Positions 53,086 through 64,000 of a stretch of DNA of 64,000 bases are shown in pieces (position 1 is the stretch's first letter; each line of letters opens with the position of its first letter). Source of the DNA: Numida meleagris (Eukaryota; Chordata; Aves; Galliformes; Numididae). Where the stretch lies: NCBI RefSeq assembly GCF_002078875.1, contig NC_034415.1, positions 18,753,975 to 18,817,974 on the forward strand. Reading direction: 5' to 3'. The notes under the pieces were generated by a model. It worked only from the letters and a program-made list of their open reading frames with translations, did not search any database and had not been told where the DNA came from. The position numbers and the translations under genes were made by a program.

Positions 53086-56000
53086 TTAATAATTTTACTT
53101 CTGTTCACTGCAGAAATATGCTTCTAGTGTGATTTAAGTAGAAAGCTCACTGTAGATAAGGATACTGGGGTTTGATTTTACATCTAAGTAGTTACAAAAG
53201 AAAGCGAAACACCACACAGAAAATTTAAACTATTCACAGAATGACAAAGTTGCCATAGATTGTAATATTAACTTCATTAAACAGCATGCTTAAATAATGG
53301 CACACTCATTTTATATTTTCGTACGGCATACACGGTGCCTTCAAAATATTCTGTTCATAAAAAATCCAAATTGAAATGCACCATGAAGTATTAGCTATAA
53401 TTTCTTTCATGTACTAAATAGGTCATAATTTCTTTCCTGAGACACACGCAACAATACTATTTAAAGCAATTCACTGACAGTTGAATCTTATATCAACAAC
53501 ACTTACTGAATTTTTATTTCCTCACAAATTAAAGAAGAATAGGCATAAGGGGATAAGGTGTAGTCATAATTTACAGACTTAAGTAATTCACGTTACAGAT
53601 ATACCTAAGTTGCTGTTGCATAGTACTTGATAGGGAAAATCTCTAGTATACTTTCTATATTTAAAAGTTGACACTACTGTCTGCGAATATCTGATTATTT
53701 TTGGTTCAAGAAGATATGTTAAATTAAATTTTAAGATATCAAAAGTTCTAAGACAATTCAATTTGTTATGTTTGAGTTACGGAAGTCCCAGCTTCAACAG
53801 AAGTTATTTGTATACCTGTAGTATCTGCTTCAAAAATACCTACACTACTTATAAATTACTTACTAAATACTTACAATATTATCCTGCCAATAGACCAAAG
53901 GATGTTTTTAAGGCCTTTTGTGGGAAATGTTTCTTTCAATATACATTTTAGAGTCAGTATGAATTTACAGCTAAAGTTGAAATGTTAAAATTCAGAATAT
54001 ATACTGCTATCATCCAGAGATATGCACTCTTAAAATTTCACAATGAATTTTTAAGCTTATGATTCATGCATCCTTCAATTTTATTTGGAAAAAAAAAACA
54101 CACAAGAAAACAGGCACTGTCAGCAAGGAATTAAAGAACAAACGAAAAAAAAAAACACCTCCCAGATTTATTTTTCTTCTTAGTTTGTAACAACATATCA
54201 AAACCCACAGTGAACAGTGAACAGTTATTCTATATGAAGTTCTAGAATTGGGTTCTCTTCTCCAGAAAATGATCATTCTCACTCTTTAAATTATGACCTA
54301 CATGAAAATACATGGGAAAGCAGAAGGGGAGCTGACCTAAGTCTCAGGTAGATTTTACACCAAACATGGTTGCAACGATTACCAAAAACGTGAGCAGGCT
54401 GCTAGTTATACACATACTGATTCTTCGCAACATAGCCAACTTATAGGTCATTAACAAAGAATTGCTTTCTCATGCCTGATTCTTGTCTTCTAAGTCACAA
54501 TCTCTACTATAGTTGAAGACCAAAAATACACTTGGAAGAATTTTCCAAGTTTCACCTCCCACTGCTGTGAAGGAAGGGTCAACATCTTAAAGCAGGCAAA
54601 GTTCATAGAACTCAGTTATGATGCACTGTTTCGGTTGGAACTCAACCAACTCAGCTTATGTCACAATGGCATGATTAACTGCTTCAGCCAAGCGCTCTTG
54701 GAAAAAAACAGAAGGAGAATCTCAACTACAGTTGCAGAAAACATGAAGTATTTTCATCCACAGATAAAGGATTTCCTAAGTTCTTTTCAGCTCCTTAGAG
54801 ACAATATTCATTTCAACTTCCACCCACACAGAAGCTTCTGAACAAGGCCTCTTCTTCAAAAACAAGTTGATAGATCAAGAACTAAAATAGCCAGCGATAA
54901 AAAACACTTAACAGATTCCTTCACGTTACTAACAACATGTTTACCATACACACAAGCTTCAGTGGGTTATGAAGTCTGTCATGCTTTTGTAAATATCTAC
55001 ACAGAAGAATGCTCTGTGTTGGTAAGGAAAAAGATTTTCTTCGTCTCCTTACTGTTGTTAACAAGAAAAAAAGAAGTAAGGAAGCTGAATTTCCATTTCA
55101 CTCAAGAAAAATGTTATATTTTGACAAGTCCCACACAATTTACTACTAAGTTTATCAATTAAAGATAAAGAAAGCAGAAAAATCTAGTAGTCAAAGATAT
55201 GAAAATGCTTTCACATAAGAAACAACTGAGAAGGCTTGACTTCTTTGGTCTTTAAAAAAAAAAAACAAGATGACGAAACGAAATCAGAGAGGCCTATGGG
55301 ATCTACAGAATGACAGAGAACACAGGAAGGTGAATGAACTGAGCTGTTCTTTATCTACTCCAACCTAAGCCAGAGCCACTAAGCGAAACCAGTAGAAGCC
55401 AGTTTCAAAAACAAAATTAAGAAATCCTGTAAGCAGTAGAACTCCCTGCCAAAGGACAGTGTAAACTCAGAAATAGTTTCAGGGGGACGCTACAGAGAAA
55501 AACAGAAAACACCACAACCATAGAAGAGATCTAGCCCAAGTTTCTCAACAGAGAAGCCGACCAGGAGTTCTTGACAACAGGAAGGCGGAAAAGAAAAGTT
55601 ATCAGGTGTTTACTTTACCTCCACTTCGCCTAAAGCAACTACTTAAGACCACTTCTGAATGCAAGTCACTGGAATAAACAGATCGTTTAATGGACAAGCA
55701 GTTCTGCATTCTCATGACAAACAAACTCATTAGATTCATGAAAATCTCAATGCAATGTAATTCAGTGACTTCCATGCAATAAATAAGACTTTCCAGTTCA
55801 GAAGCTTCTGTTGCAAGCATTGCCACTTTGCAATCTACCTCAGTGGCACACAATTCCTGTCAAAACATACAAGTTCAGCCAGGCACTAAAATTCTGCTCC
55901 AACTAATGTATTCTTTTCTACTAATATGTTTGGATACTCTATATCATAAGAAAGCATGCTAGAATAACTATAGCATAGTTTTGTATGAACAGTAAAGTCA

Positions 56001-57167
56001 TATCTATTAATATTCATTTGTATTTCCTCAAAAGTACATACACTAGCAACACATTGTTTAAAACTGACCGGAAACTAATAAACCAGAACACGACCAGCAA
56101 CCGTGCTGCTTCCCCTTTCTCTCCCACCACCTTTCTATCAGTTCCTACAAAACAAAGCATCGATTGCCTACAGGCTTTCAGTCAGCTCACATAAACATAC
56201 GCAAAACCTTTAAAAGATAGGAAAATGAGAGTAGAAGTCTATTTGCATACCTGCATATGTTTATTATGCAAATGTTGGAAAATAATCAATTTACATTGTT
56301 TTCCACCTAAGTGAAACATTGAGGGGTGTTGCTTCCAATAGTGTTTGGATGAAAAAAAACCAAGGTATTTAGTTAGACTAGATAAAGATGTTTCACTATT
56401 ACCATTTTCAAGAAAAGTAGGGCTTAAGGAAACAGTCTGAGTGTTGGATTAAGTTATATTCTTGCAGCACAGAAGAAACAGAAATTGCCCTACAGGCATA
56501 GAGACAGAACAGTCAGCTCATATGCAACTTCTTCTGTAGTCCAGCATTCACCCCAGGGATTAGAGCCTGCTGGCACAAGCCAAAGTAACACTTGCTTAGG
56601 GCCAGGCTGAGACTGGACAAGAGGCCAACCAGCTCAGAGACCCTGGGAACCACGACTGGCTCTCTGCCAGTTCTTTCACCAAATGAGTCCTGCTGCAGGA
56701 GAACTGACCTAATCATAGTGGTATGTACTGATCAACAGGAAAAGAACAATGGAAAAACAGTGCTAATTTCCACAGTACCCCTAGCTGATCTTCCTTCAAG
56801 AAATTAGAATAGACAAAAAGATTTTAGGAAAAGGCATGTAATAGATTTCAATAACCTACATAGAATTATCACAACTACCTTATCACCCAGGAAACACTAG
56901 GATGAGTAGGCTGTCTCAATTAGAGGCTCTCTATTTCAATGGCAGGAGTATACAGCAGCTGGTATTTTAGTCTTTACCTACAGAAAAGGGAGGGTACATA
57001 CACCAGCTGTAACAATTTCTTCATGTTTACATTCACTATGGTAACAATTCTGTCTGTCAAAGAAAAACAGTCCTAAGAGGTTTCTTCCACCAAACAATAA
57101 TCATTAACAAACTGTTGTCTCAACAATGCAGCAAGCAGCAGAGAGTTCAGTGCACCTAAAAAAAAAA
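53086..57167. other. unique AT-rich DNA upstream of DNAJB4
   Basis: No recognised gene or transposon. It contains the exon-like block at 55619-55856 (minus). Confidence 0.5.
55619..55856 (-). other. exon-like open block
   Basis: On the minus strand a TATGTTTTGACAG acceptor is followed by 238 bases with one frame open throughout (79 codons and one base), then a GGAG|GTAAAG donor. The peptide is Met/Cys/Leu-rich and matches no family I know. It could be a non-coding upstream exon of DNAJB4, an unknown gene, or chance. Confidence 0.25.
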
Positions 57168-57615
57168 ATTACAGAGTAACAGAATTGATAGAATTGGAAG
57201 GGACCTTTAAAGATCATCTAGTCCAACTCCCCTGCAATGAACAGGGACACCCACAGCTTGATCACATTGCTCAGAGCCTGTCCAGCCTGACCTTGAATGT
57301 CTCCAGGGCCCCCACAGCATCCACCACCTCTCTCCAGGCAACCTCTGCCATTGCTTCACCACCTTTATCATAACAAAAGCTTTTCCCTTATACCCAACCC
57401 AAATCTTCCCTCTTCTAGTTTGAAACAATTTCCCCTTGTCCTATCACAATGGATCCTGCTGAAGAGTCTGTCCCCTTCTTTCTTATATCCGCCCTTCAGA
57501 CACTGAAAGGCCACTATCAGGTCTCCCCAGAGCCTTCTCCACTTCAGGCTGAACAGCCTCAACTCTCTCAGCCTGTCCTCATAGGGCAAATGACTTAAGA
57601 GTTTTGACTCCACTG
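57168..57615 (-). mobile_element. CR1 LINE 3' fragment
   Basis: About 450 bases of minus-oriented CR1: 'gaattggaagggacctttaa', 'cttgaatgtctccagggccc', 'ccccttgtcctatcacaatg', 'caggtctccccagagccttc' and 'caggctgaacagcctcaact'. Long and comparatively well preserved. Confidence 0.93.
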
Positions 57616-60600
57616 AAATTGTACTATTTATCAATTTCACCAGACCCCAGTAGGCATTGGACTACATTTCCCATGTTTCATTTGAATCAGAGTTCAACTT
57701 AGCTCTTGCATCTTTCATTTCAGATTCTTGGCCCTTGTGTTTGACACAATCGTAACACTTAATATTAGAGGGGAAAAAAACATTACATACTAAAAAAATA
57801 TATATTAGATGTTGGTTTTTTTTCCCCTCTTTCTCTTTAGGAGGATGGAGGGGTGGTAATTTGTCAGTCTCGAAGAGAGGAACTGCAAAACAAAGAAATT
57901 CACTTGAAAACATGACTCTCTACTACACTGTATTCTTTTTGATTGCTATAAACAATCTTCATCTTCCTTGGCTACCATGCATTACCATATAAGGAACTAC
58001 AAACATTTTTGCATTTTTTTTTTTTTGCTGTAGACACAAGATCCTGCTGTTCTTACATAAGCAAAAGGAGATGGTTACACTAAATACTCTTTTCAGAGTG
58101 TTTGTCATGATCCCACCCAGCTGCTCTGATTCATGCAGTTAGTTCCACATGTGAGACTGAAATAGTTGTATAAAGACAAGAGTTAGATAAGGAGATGTCA
58201 AGAAGAATTTTGTTTCACGTGAAAGGAGAACATATGTCAGCATATTTAAAGTGACTTTATTTAAATTAAAACACTAAGAATATCCTGTTCACTTACAGGA
58301 GACAAATACAGGCAGACCGCGTTATATATATCATAATTTGCTGTAAGTCAAAATAGTTGTTCACTAGTCTTTCAAACGTTTCTAACACATCCTATAGCTC
58401 AAATCACGTTTCTTAGTTTTTATCCACCCATCCTCCAAGATGCACCTAGAAGTTTTGGGAAATGATGGAAGGGACAAGTTTGACAGTCCTACTTTCAGTT
58501 ACCTCTCATATGGCTTTATTTCTTCAGATGAACAAATGCATGTTGGCCTAAGAAGAAAAGAAGGTACAACATAGAAAGATGAGCAATTAAGTAAAAAAAA
58601 ATGTCTAGATGGAGCGTGTTCTAGAGAGAGCAAACTTCAGCATCTCGTCTACTAACAGACTATAGAAATTAATGAGCTTTATCAAACTAAACTGATAATG
58701 GAAGATTGAACTCTCCTTCAAGGACTTGGTACTCTAGAAAGTTGCATATTTTTGTCATATTTCCTCTTTCCTCCTAGAAAAAAAGGCAGTACAAAGAAGA
58801 GTGAAAAACTCAAGGATATCTGCAAATGAAGTTTATCATTTCCATAAATGTTTTATGAAACCATTACTCTGAATCAGCTTACTCAAACATAATCCTAAAA
58901 CCATGGGTACAAAGAAAAAGACTCATTTAGATTCTCCAAAAAAACACACCAATTCATAGTTAAAAAAAACATATATAAACAAAGTAAAGTTACAGAAACT
59001 CCTGCTTTCTCACTCTTCACAGCAAGGGTTGACATCCATATCACTGATCTTTTTGAGTGAAATTTGACATTAACCCAGCAATATTTACCCCTTTCAAATT
59101 CTATGCAACGTTGTTGAGGTCTGGGCTTTTGACCGTTCTAAGATGATACTTTCAAACACCACGTGGAAGTGACAGGCTACAGCTTGCTCTAAGAGGCCTT
59201 ACAGTACTGATTTATTAAAGAAATAATACTTACGCTCATTCATAAACTTCACTGCAAATACTTATTTCCCTAGAATTTGTACATAATTCTTGCAATAAAG
59301 GATTTTCAGTTTAGACAAACCTATTTTAAATCTGGTTTTAGAGACTGAACAGATTAGTTGTTTCAGTTTTTAAAACATCTCTTCCATTTTCCCTTCCTCA
59401 CCCCCAGGAAGGATTTACCGTTCTGTTAATTTTTAATTGACTCACATAAGCTCAATTTGATTAAAAACAAGCTGGTCTGGCTCACAAATTACAGAGCTGT
59501 TAGCTATAATTAAGCACTATCACACTACTAGGGATCAGGCCTGTAAAATAGACAAGTACACCAATCCCTTTGAAGTAACTAGTATTTTTCCTTCTTTGAG
59601 ATGAGAAGCCTGAACGCTACTGCCTTAATTCAACAAAACAGGTATTTACATTTTTATTAACGGGACCTGAATGCACCTTCTTTAGAGCTCTGTTGATAGA
59701 GGAAAACATGAGACACTTCTGTCCCCTACAGCTACTACTGCATTAATTTTACCTTCCCTTTAGAAGTCCATCTCCAGTCCCCATCTCTGCCCTTCCTAAT
59801 CTCCATTCATATGCAAATTCCATGCCTAGCTTTTTCAACCAATCTATTACACGCAAGGCCTTTCTCACTTCGCCCTTTCTGGGAAGAGTTGTGCAGATGG
59901 TAACAGCAGACAAATGCTCTGGGCTCTCAAAGCTTTTTTTTTTTCCCCCCATGACATCCACAGAAAAATATCTAAACCCGCGAACAAGCAGGACAGTGAT
60001 GACCATGCTACCCTGGTGACTAACATTATCCAGCAGCCTCTCTGCACTGAATTGGGCAGAAATCACTGTATGGTGATCGCTGTCTCGTATGCTTCAACTG
60101 TATTTGAGAAAGAACTGCGATTTATCCTTCCATATTTGTGACACTTCTAACACAGCGGTGGCCAATTGTCATTTGGCTGCCTCCTGCTTGCTTTCAGAAG
60201 CAAGCCCATATTAATCTTTTACTGTTAAACTGTCTTCAACCCCAGAATTAAATTGCCTGATAGACCTCAACCCCTTATCTTAAGAGAGAAAAAGGGTTCT
60301 TTGCCTCAAGTTTTTTTTAATTGAACTTCCTTTCATCTACTTCTATCCCACTTTAACTTCAATCAAAGAGACAAAGTAAGATTCAAAGAGTAAAATGTGC
60401 AAGATATGCTCTACAGAATCTACAAAACCTACAGCTTTTATTCATGTCATAAGATGTTTTTGCTCCCTAAGAAAAGCACCACAACAATGTAAGACAAAAA
60501 AACTGAAGACTTTTAAGCCTTTCTGAACCTTACGCTATTTTAGGTAGATAGACAGAGATCAGATGTAGACTTAGGGAGCAAATTCACTCTTCCACCCAGA

Positions 60601-63600
60601 AGCCAAGAAGAAAGCTGTTAACATCATCAAGTGAAGACAAATGGGTTCTGCTTTCACTAAGCTGCAGCAGAGCAGGCAGCCCTTCCCCTTCCATACTTCC
60701 CATCTGTTCTCACAAATGTTCTCCCCACCCCCCCCTCCCCCCCCCATCCCCTCCAACTCCGCAGAAGCAACCCATGCCTCTGCACTTGTCTGGAATGAAG
60801 CACTACAGGAATATTTGCTGAACAGGGAGACACAGCTGGCCGTCTGTTAGATCATCCTGGCTAAGTGAACTCTGCACAGCAATCTTCCTATTTCCATCCT
60901 AAAAACTGTTCCTGTTAATCCTCATCTCTCTTAAAAGAGAATCTAATCATGAACACTGTAAAGGTTTTGTAGTCAGTTTTAGCTAAGGCTTTAATATTAC
61001 CTTTTCTCCACCACCACGTTCTCTTTTAGGTGCAACTTGTGACTCTGAAATTCATAATTATTACTTCATTGCACATGTGGAAAGCATGAAAGCTCATGAC
61101 AAGATGAACTTCTGTTTGGATGTAGAGAACACACTGCAACTCCTCTCATAAGTCACATATGGAGTTTTCTACTGATTAGTGTTGCAGACCCCAGACACCT
61201 TTTGCCAGAGCAGGAACACCAGCTGACAGCTAGGATCTGAGTCAATTCATTTGAATTTCCCAATGTACTGAAATCAGCAGAAACCAAATGCAAATTTCCC
61301 CAGATGAGCAACAATTTGCAGAATGCAGAGTGGGTAAAACTAGCACAATTCTTTAGAGACTATCATAACTTTTAACATATTTAGGCAAAGTTAAACAACA
61401 TCCCATACCTGAAGAGCTACAGACGAAAATCTATAAGAAATTTAATTATTTAGCTTATGTCTCATTGAGAGGAGCCCTACGTGCACAGCTTCTTTCAGGG
61501 CTACTATATCCTTAGATCTGATCACCGTGGACCAACAAAGCTGAAGCACATTGTTTAAAAAGAAAAAACTTGGAACAGAATTTAAGAGAAGCATGCACTG
61601 AAGCACCCCACCATACGCAGAGGTTTTCATACTGTATTTCTACAACACCTGAACTACCTAATTTAGAACTTCCTCAGGTAGATTTTCGTAGAAATAAGGA
61701 TTCTTTCACACTCAGAATATTTGATCCGAGTTTCAGAACTCCCTATTACTCAAGTCTGACTATCTACACTACACATGTAAAGCTCTGACTTGTCAGATTA
61801 TTATTTTTAATTATTCATTACGTTCTGGTCTGATGACTACTTTAGAAAAAGATACCTTTGGCCTGAAAACCATGAGATGTCATTAAGAAGCTTAGGGAAG
61901 ACACTTTCCTCCAATCTTGAAAGGAAATACTGAAAGATGATTTTAAAGCTCCACATTATCTGTTACCTCTTACGTTATATACTACCTATTAAAATTTCAA
62001 AAGCGGTAGATTTCTCTACTGTGCAGGCTTTCTTAGCAACAGAACAAGTTACTGTAGAACAAAAGCTTATTTTACACAGCAAAACAGAAGTTCTCTTGCT
62101 CTAGAAGTACCGTGCAAATATTTGTTTACCAATCTACTTGATTTCTTGAAGGCAGATTTTGAGAAAAAACACAGTAATTCTTTAAGTGAGAAAACCATCA
62201 CAGCCACACATTGCAATATCAAGTCATGAAGGGAACTGAAAGAATGTTGCAGTTGGCACTCCCCCCCCTTAATAAGGACAAAAAATTAATTCCTTAGTGG
62301 TAATTACCACAATGGAAGCAATATTTAATAAGGGAAAATAGAGAAAAGAGTGTTTCAGATGTACAGGTTTCAAGGAGATTAGCACTAAGTGTCACTGGGG
62401 AGAAAGAAGCAACTCTAGCTATTGATAAAGGTCATTTGATCAGCTTAAGAATGATGAAAATAAGAGTCTAATATTTGTACAGATAATATTTAAGATGCTA
62501 TTCCTCTCTAATTGGCTAAATTTAATGTTCTGGATGTCTGGAAGGTCCAGGACTAAGAAATATACTGCCTTCAAGAATCTGAAAGATTGAAGACTCATTT
62601 ATGTTAAGCATCTGTCTTCATTTACTAATGCAGCATCACCTCAAACATTACCAAAAAAAAAATGGTAAAAATTCTAAAATTAACTTTCCCTTGTCTTTAG
62701 TTGATCATGAATGTAACTAGATGAACACAGTACTACACAAGTGTTTCCATTAGCCCAAGGCATTATATTCACTTTAAAGTCATTAGTGTTACATAGCTAC
62801 TGGCTTGTCTCACAGCTTAAAAGAGTCATTATCCCATTTTATAGTAAAAAAACATTAAGGATACAGACATTTCACATCTTCAAAGAAGTGACAAAGACAT
62901 GAAAGACATAGCCCATAGTAACTTCAACATAGCACAGTTTACAAGTATTAATGAACTTACTCATTTGCACAGCGTGGCTGGTACACCTAGTCAACTTCAC
63001 AATAATAACAAAGGAAATGGAAAAAAATAGTTCAAGCTCCAACTACTGCTTCGAACGAACAAAAAGTTAAGCATGGAAACAAAGCTTACATTTTTCCAAA
63101 GCTATTCTACTCCTCCTCCTCCCCCAGTTAACATAGCTAAATTAACAGAAAGCATGTGCTAAAACTTGAGAACTGATCTTTCCCAGTAGGAAGTTTCACC
63201 TCACTCTAATTATACAGCATCATTTACCTAGAAGCATGCAAAAATTTCAATTTTGTGGAAATTAAATGTATCAGTCTTAAAACGCTTTTTAACTCCAGTG
63301 AGTTATATAGAGGGAAAAAAAACAGGATGTGTTTTCAGCTTCCTTTGGTGGAGTTATCTGGATGGAAGACGCAGGTTAATCTGCCCTCAGCAGCAGCACC
63401 ATGCCTTAAGGTGTTTACATAGACTTTTCTATTGCCTATTCTCATCATAGTGCAGTGATCCTAATTATAAACAGCCACAACTGAAGGGACAAATGAGAAA
63501 CCTGGAACTTCTTAAGGCAGCATGGAACTACAAGGCAAGCTGCAAGAAAAGACAGCACAGCATGGTTTGTGTTGCATCTTGTTCTGAGTTGCAGAGCTCA

Positions 63601-64000
63601 ATGGATTCCCCCCTCTCACACAGCCCAAAGCCAGGCAGAGTCCAAATCAATCATTCCTTAAATGAAGAGCTTATCAACATAAAAACAATCATTTAAGGCT
63701 GAAAGAATCCAACCATCCTTCAAGTTAAAAGTACAGTTCATTTTTTTAAAGCACTAAGTTAACACAGTCTGTGAAGAAGGTAATTTGATGGATATAAATT
63801 ACAGTAGAGCAAAGCAATCCCTTAGAAGCTGTTGTACTGCTTAGCTTCCCTACAGTCCCTACTCTACGGTAGGTAAACAGGCATTCTATGACCTTATCTA
63901 GAGGCAAAGCCTTTCCAGCACTGTCATCCATACTCAGCGTGACAGTTCATTCCCCACTCGGTCACAAGACCAAAACAGGGCTCAGACAAAGCCGTACTAG
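57616..64000. other. unique AT-rich DNA far upstream of DNAJB4
   Basis: No recognised gene or transposon to the window end. It contains the C-rich tract at 60722-60752. The first exon of DNAJB4 and the FUBP1 promoter known from other vertebrates were not identified here and may lie beyond the window. Confidence 0.5.
60722..60752 (-). repeat. C/G-rich tract, G-quadruplex motif on minus strand
   Basis: The minus strand reads four G runs of four or more separated by one or two bases. In this AT-rich background it stands out clearly. It lies on the same strand as DNAJB4 transcription. Confidence 0.85.

Noticed and set aside
57185..57640. Open frames on both strands around 57.2-57.6 kb
   Set aside because: They fall inside a CR1 fragment and do not match an intact CR1 protein.

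Overview
The window looks like avian nuclear DNA: AT-rich, intron-dominated and gene-poor. Its interspersed repeats are mostly CR1 LINE fragments of bird type plus one LTR of avian endogenous-retrovirus character. It carries two recognisable vertebrate genes in the order known from human 1p31.1 (DNAJB4 then GIPC2). A galliform such as chicken fits, but species cannot be settled from sequence alone.

Both recognised genes are on the minus strand. DNAJB4 (Hsp40 co-chaperone) has three coding exons at 47681-47471, 45041-44467 and 42909-42676, giving 339 residues; only the start of its 5' leader (47756-47682) can be placed. GIPC2 (GH1-PDZ-GH2 adaptor) has six coding exons at 33881-33639, 26756-26571, 23465-23285, 20191-20082, 19363-19282 and 11855-11701, giving 318 residues. 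All splice phases agree, and exon 1 sits in a CpG island at about 33600-34110.

The most interesting item is an apparent four-exon gene on the plus strand, head-to-head with GIPC2 and starting in the same CpG island (33963-33975, 34431-34510, 34801-35145, 35865-35987). Strong splice sites and matching phases (1/1, 0/0, 0/0) join the exons into a 186-codon reading frame ending in TAA. I do not recognise the protein. Its start codon lies 81 bp from the GIPC2 start codon, so the two genes would share a bidirectional promoter with touching or overlapping leaders.

Region by region: 1-11540 is intergenic (CR1 at 545-877, LTR about 4973-5499, a 48-bp near-perfect palindrome at 7341-7388, a CR1 tail near 8709). 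11541-33881 is GIPC2 with large AT-rich introns, plus a CR1 tail at 32172-32353. 33963-35987 is the candidate divergent gene. 35988-40397 has no recognised gene. 40398-42030 is a long minus-strand CR1 with reverse-transcriptase remnants. 42676-47756 is DNAJB4. 47757-64000 is DNAJB4 upstream or first-intron DNA with two more CR1 copies, an exon-like block at 55619-55856 and a strong G-quadruplex motif near 60722. No tRNA, rRNA, CRISPR or bacterial-type feature was seen.
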